Part shown: positions 7,591 to 14,195 of the stretch, piece by piece | Layout: every line of letters starts with the position of its first letter | How positions within the stretch are numbered: position 1 is the first letter of the stretch | Source: Deltaproteobacteria bacterium | GTDB lineage: Bacteria > Myxococcota > UBA796 > SXON01 | Direction: 5' to 3' | NCBI GenBank assembly: GCA_947483545.1 | Contig: CANKNP010000079.1 | Location: forward strand, 1-16,599 | DNA: 16,599 nucleotides | Position numbers and translations under genes: made by a program | The notes under the pieces: generated by a model | Told to the model about the DNA's origin: nothing | What the model saw: the letters and a program-made list of their open reading frames with translations, nothing else | Databases searched by the model: none

Positions 7591-7605
7591 CTCCGGAGGA
7601 TCTTC
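7591..7605 (+). promoter_or_regulatory. Strong Shine-Dalgarno ahead of a 16-codon ORF
   Basis: GGAGGA at 7595-7600 lies 5 bases before ATG 7606. It is well spaced for that ATG but too far from ATG 7616 or TTG 7658 of the following DUF1839 gene. Confidence 0.5.
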
Positions 7606-7656
7606 ATGGGCTTGGATGTACCAAGTTGGCAAAGCACTTCCGCCGAGGTCATGTAG
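7606..7656 (+). CDS. Possible 16-residue leader peptide upstream of the DUF1839 gene
   Basis: ATG 7606 has the best ribosome binding site between the ligase and DUF1839 genes and opens a 16-codon frame (MGLDVPSWQSTSAEVM) that stops at TAG 7654-7656, one base before the likely TTG start of the DUF1839 gene. It is in a different frame from the DUF1839 protein. It could be a short leader whose termination feeds ribosomes to the TTG start, or a remnant of a changed start region. There is no homology argument for it. Confidence 0.3.
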   Translation: MGLDVPSWQSTSAEVM

Positions 7657-7657
7657 C

Positions 7658-8632
7658 TTGCCCACCATCCTCGACCTCGACCCCGCCACCTACCAACGGC
7701 ACGCCATCCACACCGGCGAGCGCATCTGGGCGGAGACGAACTGCTACGCGGATGTGATCATCGAGCTCTTGAACGGCCTCGGCCACGAGCCGATCGCGTG
7801 CTTGCCGTTCACGTTCACCATCGACTTCGATGTGGACCAGTGGACCTTCTTCAAGTTCCGCCACGCGGACATCGAGGCGCTCTACGCGCTCGGTATCCAC
7901 GAGATGGCCCCGTGGCGCTCTCTCGCGGAGCACTTGCACGAGCAGGTGGTTGCCGGGCGCCCGGTGCTCGTCGAGCTCGACTCGTTCTACCTGCCGGATA
8001 CGGCGGGCACGTCGTACCGTTCGGCCCATGTGAAGTCCACGGTCGCCGTGAACGCGATCGACCTGGAAGCCCGGACCCTCGGGTATTTTCACAACCAGAG
8101 CTACCACGCGCTCTCGGGTGCTGACTTCGTGGACGTGCTGCAGTTCGAGGGGCTCGCGCACGAGCGGATGCTGCCGCCCTACATCGAGTTCGTGAAGCCC
8201 GTGCCGCGCGCCTCGGCGCTGGTCGGTCCAGCCCTGGTCGAAGGGTCCCTCACGCTGCTGCGTCACCACCTTCAGCGGGTTCCGACAGCGAACCCCTTTC
8301 ACGCGTTCCACAGCAGCTTTCAGCGAGATGCCGCCTGGCTGCTCGCCTCGGCCATGGACGTCTTCCACGCCTACTCCTTTGCGACCCTGCGCCAGTACGG
8401 CGCCTGTTTTGAGCTCTCTTCGACCTACCTGCACTGGCTCGATCAGCAAGGCGTGGACGGGGTCCTGGCCCCCGCCGAGACCTTCGCCGACATCAGCCGG
8501 AACACCAAGACGCTCCAGTTTCAGCTTGCGCGCGCGATGGCGCGCCGGCGCCCGCTCGACCTCGCCGCGCTGGACGGCATGGCGAGGAGCTGGGATGAGG
8601 GGATGGAGGCGTTGAACCGGCAGTTTTTGTAG
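7658..8632 (+). CDS. DUF1839 family protein, possible papain-like/BtrH-like acyl-carrier transferase
   Basis: 324 residues from TTG 7658 (MPTILDLDPATYQRH). This fits the family N-terminus and has GAGG 10 bases upstream. An in-frame ATG at 7616 would add 14 residues (MYQVGKALPPRSCS) that look non-native. The family signature is ERIWAETNCYADVIIELLNG near the N-terminus, then FDVDQWTFFKF, LVELDSFYLPDTAGTSYR, HVKSTVAVNAID and LGYFHNQSYHAL. Cys29, His124 and Asp135 are arranged like a papain-type Cys/His/Asp set. The layout recalls BtrH, which moves an acyl group from a carrier protein to an aminoglycoside. DUF1839 genes are known to me next to amino acid:carrier ligases and acyl-CoA dehydrogenases, as here. 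A role in transferring the carrier-bound aminoacyl group is inference. The C-terminal half is helical without recognised motifs. Confidence 0.8.
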   Translation: MPTILDLDPATYQRHAIHTGERIWAETNCYADVIIELLNGLGHEPIACLPFTFTIDFDVDQWTFFKFRHADIEALYALGIHEMAPWRSLAEHLHEQVVAGRPVLVELDSFYLPDTAGTSYRSAHVKSTVAVNAIDLEARTLGYFHNQSYHALSGADFVDVLQFEGLAHERMLPPYIEFVKPVPRASALVGPALVEGSLTLLRHHLQRVPTANPFHAFHSSFQRDAAWLLASAMDVFHAYSFATLRQYGACFELSSTYLHWLDQQGVDGVLAPAETFADISRNTKTLQFQLARAMARRRPLDLAALDGMARSWDEGMEALNRQFL

Positions 8633-8672
8633 CCATGCGCGGGGGCGATCCGCGCGACGCCGCGTGGCCCGG

Positions 8673-8678
8673 TATACT
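8673..8678 (+). promoter_or_regulatory. -10-like element before the transporter gene
   Basis: TATACT stands out in a very GC-rich gap between the DUF1839 and transporter genes. It would place transcription start near 8685 and give a ~16-base leader to ATG 8701. No matching -35 box is seen, so an activator or other sigma factor would be needed. Confidence 0.35.
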
Positions 8679-8700
8679 CGGCCGCCCTACGCGAGCCCCC

Positions 8701-10689
8701 ATGTCGAACCCCGCCGCCACCCCCGCTGAGCTTGAACCGCCCCCCGGGCTCCCCGACCTGACGAAGGTGCCCGAGGCTGAACGCGAGGCCGTGTGGCGGA
8801 AGTTCTACTTCCAAGGGAAGGACGTGCCTCAGCTCACGAGCCGGGCCGTGATCATGGGTGGGCTCCTGGGCATGGCGATGGCGTTCTCGAACCTGTACAC
8901 GACGCTCAAGCTGGGGTGGGCGTTCGGGGTCGCGATCACGGCATCGGTGCTGTCCTACAGCATCTGGTCCAGCTTCATGCAGCTCGGGCTCTCGAAGAAC
9001 CGGATGACGATGCTGGAGAACAACTGCATGGCGTCTACGGCCTCGGCGGCGGGCTACTCGACCGGCGGAACGCTGGCGACCGCGGCCGGGGCGATGCTGC
9101 TGATCACCGGCGACAACGAACGATTGGGTTGGTTGGCGACGACGGGTTGGGTGTTCTTCGTCGCACTGTTGGGGGTGTTCCTGGCGATTCCGATGAAGCG
9201 CCAGATGATCAACGTGGACCAATTGCCGTTCCCGTCCGGCATCGCGGCGGCCGCGACCCTCCGCAGCTTGTATGCAGAGGGCGAGGAGGCGGTCAAGAAG
9301 GCGCGAGCGCTGATCGACGCGCTGATCGTCGGCGGGGTGTGGGGCGTGTTCCGTTCGTTCGCGGTCGTGCCGGAGTCGATCCCGTTTGGGGGATCGATGG
9401 CGGTGGGGACGTCCACGGTCAAGACCGCGAGCCTGGCGTCGATGGGCGTGGCGTTCGAGCCGAGCCTGCTGATGACCGCGGCTGGCATGATCATGGGGAT
9501 GCGGGTGTGCGTGACGATGCTGCTCGCGGCGGTGTTGAACTGGTTCGTGCTCGCCCCGCTGGTCATGAACATGCCGGTGTGGGTCGATCTGAGCCCGGAC
9601 TGCGTCGGCGAGCTGCACAAGTGCAAGACGTTCATCGGCGAGATGGAGGCCTCGCTCGGGGAGGACGGCGAGCCGACGTCGGTGAAGGTCACGCGGTGGA
9701 GCTTGTGGCTTGGGACCTCGATCCTCGTCGCGTCGGGGCTGACGAGCTTCGCGATGGGCTGGCGCACGATCGTGAGCGCGTTCGCCTCGTTTGGAAAGGC
9801 GAAGACGGAAGATGCAGGCCAGGACAACTCGGACATCGAGGTGCCGAACATCTGGATGGTCTACGGGCTCATCCCGATCACCATCGGGCTCGTCGCGGTC
9901 TGCTACCTCTCGTTCCAGATCGAGTGGTGGCTCGGCGTCATCTCCGTGGTGCTGAGCTTCGCGTTGTCGCTCGTGGCCTGCCGCGCGACCGGCGAGACCG
10001 ACACTACGCCGGTCGGACCGATGGGCAAGATCACGCAGCTCACCTACGCGATCCTCTCGCCCGGCAACGTCACGGTGAACTTGATGACCGCCGGGGTGAC
10101 GGCGGGCGCGGCGAGCTCCTCTGCAGACCTGCTGACCGACCTGAAGAGCGGCTACCTGCTCGGCGCGAACCCGCGCCAACAGTTCATCGCCCAGTTCGCC
10201 GGAGTGTTCTTCGGCACGTTGGCGATCATCCCCGCCTGGTACCTGCTCGTTCCCGACAAGGCGGCGTTGGAGGCTTTCAACCCCCCGGCCACGAACATGT
10301 GGTACGCGGTCGCCCAGGCGTTGTCGGTAGGCATCGAGGTGATCCCGATGAGCGCGCGGTACGCGATCGTGATCGGCGCGCTGATCGGGATTGCGCTGCC
10401 GTTGATCGAGCGCGCCTTTCCGAAGTCGAGGAGCTTCTTGCCAAGTTCGATGGGGCTCGGCCTCGCGTTCGTGGTGTCGTTCCAGAACTCGCTCTCGTTC
10501 TTCATCGGGGCGTTGATCGCCGATCGTTGGGAGAAGCGGAACGCCAAGTCGGCCGATGCGTATGTCGTGCCGGTTGCGTCGGGTGTCATCGCCGGCGAGT
10601 CGCTCGTCGCCGCGGGCTTCTGCGTGTGCGTCGCGCTGATGGACTTGCTCAACAAATACGTGGACTTCCCGTTTCACCTGGTGTTTTGA
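8701..10689 (+). CDS. OPT-family oligopeptide/metal-chelate transporter
   Basis: 662 residues from ATG 8701, mostly membrane helices (at least a dozen hydrophobic segments), within the OPT family size range. Family-like stretches are GGLLGMAMAFSNLYTTLKLG after the soluble N-terminus, MLENNCMASTASAAGYSTGG, and AGVTAGAASSSADLLTDLK (about 463-481) followed by SGYLLGANPRQQFIAQFAG. OPT proteins import small peptides or metal chelates, probably by proton symport. The alternative ATG 8635 would add 22 residues (Arg/Gly/Pro-rich) and would lie upstream of the -10-like box, so 8701 is preferred. The gene follows the carrier-protein cluster by 68 bases and could import a precursor or its product, but its own -10-like element suggests separate control. 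Its TGA overlaps the next gene's start. Confidence 0.88.
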   Translation: MSNPAATPAELEPPPGLPDLTKVPEAEREAVWRKFYFQGKDVPQLTSRAVIMGGLLGMAMAFSNLYTTLKLGWAFGVAITASVLSYSIWSSFMQLGLSKNRMTMLENNCMASTASAAGYSTGGTLATAAGAMLLITGDNERLGWLATTGWVFFVALLGVFLAIPMKRQMINVDQLPFPSGIAAAATLRSLYAEGEEAVKKARALIDALIVGGVWGVFRSFAVVPESIPFGGSMAVGTSTVKTASLASMGVAFEPSLLMTAAGMIMGMRVCVTMLLAAVLNWFVLAPLVMNMPVWVDLSPDCVGELHKCKTFIGEMEASLGEDGEPTSVKVTRWSLWLGTSILVASGLTSFAMGWRTIVSAFASFGKAKTEDAGQDNSDIEVPNIWMVYGLIPITIGLVAVCYLSFQIEWWLGVISVVLSFALSLVACRATGETDTTPVGPMGKITQLTYAILSPGNVTVNLMTAGVTAGAASSSADLLTDLKSGYLLGANPRQQFIAQFAGVFFGTLAIIPAWYLLVPDKAALEAFNPPATNMWYAVAQALSVGIEVIPMSARYAIVIGALIGIALPLIERAFPKSRSFLPSSMGLGLAFVVSFQNSLSFFIGALIADRWEKRNAKSADAYVVPVASGVIAGESLVAAGFCVCVALMDLLNKYVDFPFHLVF

Positions 10690-12260
10690 GCCTTCGAGGC
10701 TGGCCCCGAGCCCTTGCGCTCGCCCTCGTCGTGGCGGTCTACGCCCCGTTCCTCGATAACGGCTGGGTCTGGGACGATCACGCGCTGCTGGAAGCGAACC
10801 CAGCGTTGTCGTCGTTCTCCGGGGTGTTTTGCCACGACATCTTCGGCCTCGTCCGGACCACGCACTCCGACATCTACCGCCCGCTCGCGATGGCGACCCA
10901 CGCCGTCACGCAGGCCGTGGCGCGAGGGCCCTTCATCGACCACGTCGTCAACCTGCTCTTGCACCTGCTGGCGGTGGTGCTCGTCGCGCGGTTGGCCCGG
11001 GCGCTGGGCGGGAGCGTCGGGGCCTCCTGGCTCGGCGCTGCTTGGTTTGGCGTGCACACCGGGGCGTCCGAGCCCGTGTTCTGGGCGACGGGCAGGCACG
11101 ATCTGGTAGGCGCTGTCTTGCTCCTCGGCGGGTGGGTCGCCATGTTCGAGCGGCGAACTTGGACCGCGGGGCTGCTGCTCGGCCTCGCCCCGTTCGCGAA
11201 GGAGCCGTTCATCCTGACCCCGATCACCGTCCTGATCTGGGGCGTTGCGACCCGGCGGCTCGACGTTCGCGCGCTCTCCGGGTCCGCCCTTGGCGTCGCC
11301 GCCTACTTTGGGATCCGCGCGCTCCTCGCGTTGCCAATGCCGACAGACGCCGCGCAGCAGGTCCCGTTTGGGCCCATCGGGGCGAGCGCCGTCCGGCTGC
11401 TGACCCTGACGTTCATACCGGCGAGCGCGTCGGCGACACCGCCTTACGTCGCCGCCCCCCTGTTCGGTGTCGGCGCTACCGTCGTCGGGGTCGGCCTGGC
11501 CCTGGGCGTCCGCCGCGTGCCGGCCCTCGCGGCGCTGCTCGCACCCCTCGTCCTCTGGCTCCCCACGACGCTCTTCGCGGAGCGGTCGGGGCTCGTCTCC
11601 GACCGCTATGCGTACCTGCTCCTGGCGGGCACGGGGATCCTCGCCGGCGCCCGACTCCCAGGGGCCGGCCGCGTGTTCGGGCTGCTGTGGCTGCTGCCTC
11701 TCGCGCTCGCGGCGGTGACCCTGGCGCGCGGCGGCGACTGGCGGGACGATGAGAGCCTGTTTGCCCAGGACCTTCGCGTCGATGCGACCGATGCCCGGGC
11801 GGCCCTGGAATTGGGGCTGCACTATCAGCAACGGGAGCGCGACTGCGCGCGGGCCATCCCGCTTTTCCAGATCGCGATGGATGCCGAGCCGCGTGCGGCG
11901 ACCCACCTCCAGGGCTGCCTGGGCGACCTGGGTGACCACGCTGGCGTAGCGGCGCTGGGCCCGCACACCCAGGACGTTGAGGGCGCCATGAACGCATCGC
12001 TGGCGTTTGCGCAGCTGGGCGATGGGCTCGGGGCCCTGGGCTGGGCGAAGATCGCAACGGTCCGGGATCCCAAGCGCGCCGACGCTTGGGTCCTGTACGG
12101 TCAGGCGCTGATGATCTCGCAGCGCTTGCCACAGGCTGTCCAGGCGTTCGACCGGGCGTTGGCCCTCAACCCCGGGGACACCGCGGTGGCCGAGCTCCGC
12201 GCGTGGGCCGCGCGGGAATGGGCGCTGGCTGGTTCTGAACCGGAGGGCCCCCTGGAATGA
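10686..12260 (+). CDS. TMTC-like membrane glycosyltransferase (GT-C fold) with C-terminal TPR
   Basis: 524 residues from TTG 10686, which overlaps the transporter TGA in TTGA. The frame is open far upstream but that part is antiparallel noise over the transporter gene. Motifs of the TMTC/O-mannosyltransferase group are FLDNGWVWDDHALLEANP (Asp30-Asp31, the GT-C acidic pair after the first helix), YRPL (64-67), VVNLLLHLL (88-96), ATGRHDLVGA (134-143), APFAKEPF (168-175) and DRYAYLLLAG. About nine to eleven hydrophobic helices fill residues 9-355. The soluble C-terminal part ends in a TPR-like unit (466-499: DAWVLYGQALM...AVQAFDRALALNP). The family transfers sugars from a lipid-phosphate donor on the outer face of the membrane; substrate is unknown. 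A GTG near 10731 is an alternative start but would cut into the first helix. Confidence 0.75.
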   Translation: MSLRGWPRALALALVVAVYAPFLDNGWVWDDHALLEANPALSSFSGVFCHDIFGLVRTTHSDIYRPLAMATHAVTQAVARGPFIDHVVNLLLHLLAVVLVARLARALGGSVGASWLGAAWFGVHTGASEPVFWATGRHDLVGAVLLLGGWVAMFERRTWTAGLLLGLAPFAKEPFILTPITVLIWGVATRRLDVRALSGSALGVAAYFGIRALLALPMPTDAAQQVPFGPIGASAVRLLTLTFIPASASATPPYVAAPLFGVGATVVGVGLALGVRRVPALAALLAPLVLWLPTTLFAERSGLVSDRYAYLLLAGTGILAGARLPGAGRVFGLLWLLPLALAAVTLARGGDWRDDESLFAQDLRVDATDARAALELGLHYQQRERDCARAIPLFQIAMDAEPRAATHLQGCLGDLGDHAGVAALGPHTQDVEGAMNASLAFAQLGDGLGALGWAKIATVRDPKRADAWVLYGQALMISQRLPQAVQAFDRALALNPGDTAVAELRAWAAREWALAGSEPEGPLE

Positions 12261-12264
12261 CGCC

Positions 12265-13374
12265 TCACTCCGCCAGGAACTGCTTCAGCGGGGTCTTGCC
12301 GCTGTAGAGGTCGAGCGCGCTTTGGGCGTCGATGGTGCGGCCGACATCGCCCTCTGGGGAGTGAAACACCATCCGCGCGTCGGGGATTTTCATGGCGTAG
12401 GCGCGCATGTAGCGGCCCATCACGAGGCCGAACGCGGCCAGATCGCGATCAACGCTCTCGGTGTCGCGAAAGGTGGCGACCACGGTCGCGTCCTTGGGCT
12501 GATCCCCGCGCGGGCCCGTCCACTTCGTGACCTCTGCGGAGACGCTCTCGACGCTCGTCTCCAGGTTTTGGAGCTCGATCAGCACTGCATCCCCGAGGTC
12601 GGGCGGCGTGCGGACGCTCTTGACCTCCTGCGGTAGCCGGCCGCGAAGGCTCAGCAGCATGTCCCGATAAGGATCCGCGGTCGTGCTGCTGATCGGCTGG
12701 AGCGTTGTCGGCTCGGCATCCGTCTGGGTCTCCGGCTTGGCCTTCTGCACGCCTTGGGTCGACCCCACGGTGAGCACCCAGAGGTAGACGACTGCCAGCG
12801 CTGAAGCGCCCAGCATCACGAACGCGAAGACCCGACGGAGGCGAACGGTCGGCTGGTTGGAGCGCGGCGTGTTCGGCGGAAACACGGGCAGCTTCGGCAC
12901 CCTGGTCCGGGGCTGCGGGAACGCGATCACCTGACCGAGGGGGACTTCATCCCCCGGGCTCGGGTCGTCCTCTTCGTCGTCGAGCTCTTCGTCGGGTGCG
13001 CCGTCCGTTGGTCCGAATCCTGGGCTGTGCACGGCGGCCGGGGGGCGGCCGGGGGGCGGCACGCCCTCGGGCTGACGGCGGATGACCATCCGGCGCGGCG
13101 GGGCCTCCTCCGGCTCGGGCTCGACCTCTTCCGGCTCTTGAACACGCGCGATCACGTCGTCCGACGTGGCGTCTTCGGTCGAGTCCCAGGCGTCCCAAGG
13201 GTCGGCGGAAAGCCGCCCCCGAAGCTCCGGGAGCGCGGCCACGGGCTGCCAGCGCTCTTCATGCCAGGCCTCATCCCCAACGCGCACCTGACCGTTGGTC
13301 GCCATCTGCACAAGCGCCTCGCGATCAATCACGAGAAACTCACGGCCAGCACGGCGAAGGCGGTACGCACTCAC
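12265..13374 (-). CDS. Single-pass membrane protein with GYF-like N-terminal domain
   Basis: 369 residues from GTG 13374. The N-terminal ~55 residues (SAYRLRRAGREFLVIDREAL...GDEAWHEERWQPVAALPEL) resemble the GYF_2-type module common at the N-terminus of Myxococcota membrane proteins. Then come an acidic and Pro-rich cytoplasmic linker (about 60-175, with EPEEVEPEPEE and DEELDDEEDD), one membrane helix (182-204: VFAFVMLGASALAVVYLWV), and a ~165-residue domain outside the membrane that I do not recognise. The ATG at 13443 would add 23 residues but lies inside the pilin terminator hairpin, so it is rejected. A -35/-10 pair predicts transcription starting at the GTG itself. The gene converges on the TMTC-like gene with only 4 bases between stops and no terminator seen there. 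Confidence 0.7.
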   Translation of the reverse strand: MSAYRLRRAGREFLVIDREALVQMATNGQVRVGDEAWHEERWQPVAALPELRGRLSADPWDAWDSTEDATSDDVIARVQEPEEVEPEPEEAPPRRMVIRRQPEGVPPPGRPPAAVHSPGFGPTDGAPDEELDDEEDDPSPGDEVPLGQVIAFPQPRTRVPKLPVFPPNTPRSNQPTVRLRRVFAFVMLGASALAVVYLWVLTVGSTQGVQKAKPETQTDAEPTTLQPISSTTADPYRDMLLSLRGRLPQEVKSVRTPPDLGDAVLIELQNLETSVESVSAEVTKWTGPRGDQPKDATVVATFRDTESVDRDLAAFGLVMGRYMRAYAMKIPDARMVFHSPEGDVGRTIDAQSALDLYSGKTPLKQFLAE

Positions 13375-13380
13375 GAGGGG

Positions 13381-13410
13381 ATCATAGCTCCAACCCCGCC
13401 AGCCTGACAG
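13381..13410 (-). promoter_or_regulatory. Putative sigma-70-type promoter giving a leaderless mRNA
   Basis: On the minus strand, CTGTCA (13410-13405; 4 of 6 to TTGACA), an 18-base spacer and TATGAT (13386-13381; 5 of 6 to TATAAT). Counting 7 bases from the end of the -10 box puts +1 at 13374, the G of the GTG start codon. There is no Shine-Dalgarno before that GTG, which fits leaderless initiation. Confidence 0.5.
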
Positions 13411-13416
13411 GTTCGG

Positions 13417-13452
13417 AAAAACACGAAACCCCCGGGAGGTCATCCCGGGGGT
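13417..13452 (-). terminator. Rho-independent terminator of the pilin gene
   Basis: On the minus strand, ACCCCCGGGA, loop TGACC, TCCCGGGGGT (10-bp perfect stem, 13428-13452), followed by TTCGTGTTTTT. It begins 35 bases after the pilin stop and separates pilin transcription from the GYF-like gene promoter. Confidence 0.85.
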
Positions 13453-13487
13453 CCGTGTGCAGCGGCCTCGAGGCCGCAGCGAGTCGA

Positions 13488-13943
13488 CTAGAAGTAGTTG
13501 ACCTCGTTCTGGAAGATCGTGGCGTTGATCGTCGTGGTGGCGGTGTAGTTCACCAGGGTGTCGTCGTTGTCCACGTCGGAGCTGCCCGTGATCGTGAAGT
13601 CGGTCGCGGCGGAGTTGGTGGAGACCTGGTACGAGCCCCGGATCTGGCCGTCTGGCTTCCAGTTCAGCGTGGTCCAGTCGTTGTCCGTGGTCCAGTCGAC
13701 AGCGTTCTTGTCCAGGCCGCCCGTGCCCTGGCGGGGCATCTCGGTGGCGCTCACGTAGCCGTCGAAGGAGGCGTCGTACGCGAGCTCGGCGGTCTTGATG
13801 CCGTCCACGTTGCCCGGGAGCTCGCCGCGCTTGGCCTTGAGCTGCATCGTGATGAAGTTCGGGATGGCGATAGCGGCGAGGATGCCGATAATGGCGACGA
13901 CGATCATGAGCTCGACGAGAGAGAAGCCCTTGTTGGTGCGCAT
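13488..13943 (-). CDS. pilA: Type IV major pilin-like protein (PilA type)
   Basis: 151 residues. The leader MRTNKG is followed by FSLVELMIVVAIIGILAAIA, the class IVa prepilin signature: cleavage after Gly6, Phe1 methylated and Glu5 in the mature protein. IPNFITMQLKAKRGELPGNV and GIKTAELAYDASFDGY are typical of delta-proteobacterial PilA. It has no cysteines, so it lacks the C-terminal disulfide loop of many pilins. The C-terminal half is Thr/Asn/Asp-rich. GGAG 9 bases before ATG 13943 is a good ribosome binding site. It has its own sigma-54 promoter and terminator, so it is monocistronic, as expected for a highly expressed pilin. No pilus assembly genes are in the window; being the main pilin rather than a minor one is inferred from the strong dedicated expression signals. 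Confidence 0.88.
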   Translation of the reverse strand: MRTNKGFSLVELMIVVAIIGILAAIAIPNFITMQLKAKRGELPGNVDGIKTAELAYDASFDGYVSATEMPRQGTGGLDKNAVDWTTDNDWTTLNWKPDGQIRGSYQVSTNSAATDFTITGSSDVDNDDTLVNYTATTTINATIFQNEVNYF

Positions 13944-14006
13944 TGGATACTCCGGTTTGACGTTGGTGGTTGCTGAAGCCGGTTTGCGGCCGACGTCTCG
14001 GCTAAA

Positions 14007-14021
14007 GCAAGGGGCGTGCCA
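14007..14021 (-). promoter_or_regulatory. Sigma-54 (-24/-12) promoter of the pilin gene
   Basis: On the minus strand, TGGCACGCCCCTTGC followed by TTT: an exact TGGCACG -24 element and TTGCT -12 element with GG-N10-GC spacing. Start of transcription is predicted near 13996, giving a ~52-base leader to ATG 13943. Pilin genes in Myxococcus, Pseudomonas and Geobacter are activated by PilR with sigma-54. Confidence 0.85.
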
Positions 14022-14041
14022 CGCCGTCCCGAGCCTTCCAA

Positions 14042-14059
14042 AGCCCCCTTTTGGGAGGC
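14042..14059 (-). terminator. Weak hairpin between amidohydrolase and pilin promoter
   Basis: On the minus strand, GCCTCC, loop CAAAA, GGGGGC (6 bp with one G-T pair) followed by TTTGG. It could reduce readthrough from the amidohydrolase gene into the pilin promoter, but the T-tract is poor. Confidence 0.25.
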
Positions 14060-14093
14060 GCCGGGCTCTGCGGCCCCCGAAGCGCCCAAGAGC

Positions 14094-14130
14094 TGACGCG
14101 CAACGTCAGAGTGGGTGACCAAAAGCGTCA
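14094..14130. promoter_or_regulatory. Tandem TGAC-N7-GTCA dyads, candidate enhancer for the sigma-54 pilin promoter
   Basis: TGACGCGCAACGTCA (14094-14108, perfect 5-bp arms) and TGACCAAAAGCGTCA (14116-14130, 4-bp arms) have centres exactly 22 bases apart, two helical turns. They lie about 98-134 bases upstream of the predicted pilin start of transcription, the usual place for an NtrC-family activator such as PilR. Binding by PilR is inference. Confidence 0.5.
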
Positions 14131-14195
14131 GGGACCTGTCGGGGGAGCCAGGAGTGGGGCCAAGGGAGGGGGGCCCCGGGAGGCCGCGCGGGTGT

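Noticed and set aside
8635..8700. ATG 8635 as start of the transporter
   Set aside because: The added residues are atypical and a -10-like box lies between it and ATG 8701.
8521..10677. A 718-codon open frame on the minus strand opposite the transporter
   Set aside because: It is Arg/His/Glu/Asp-rich with no domain motifs, and mirrors the codon pattern of the convincing plus-strand OPT gene; long antisense frames are common at this GC content.
8793..10685. Upstream half of the 1155-codon plus-strand frame that ends at 12260
   Set aside because: It overlaps the OPT gene in another frame and encodes Gly/Arg/Asp-rich noise; only the part from about 10686 on has membrane helices and family motifs.
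13375..13443. N-terminal extension of the GYF-like protein to ATG 13443
   Set aside because: The ATG lies in the loop and stem of the pilin terminator, and the 23 added residues do not fit the domain start.
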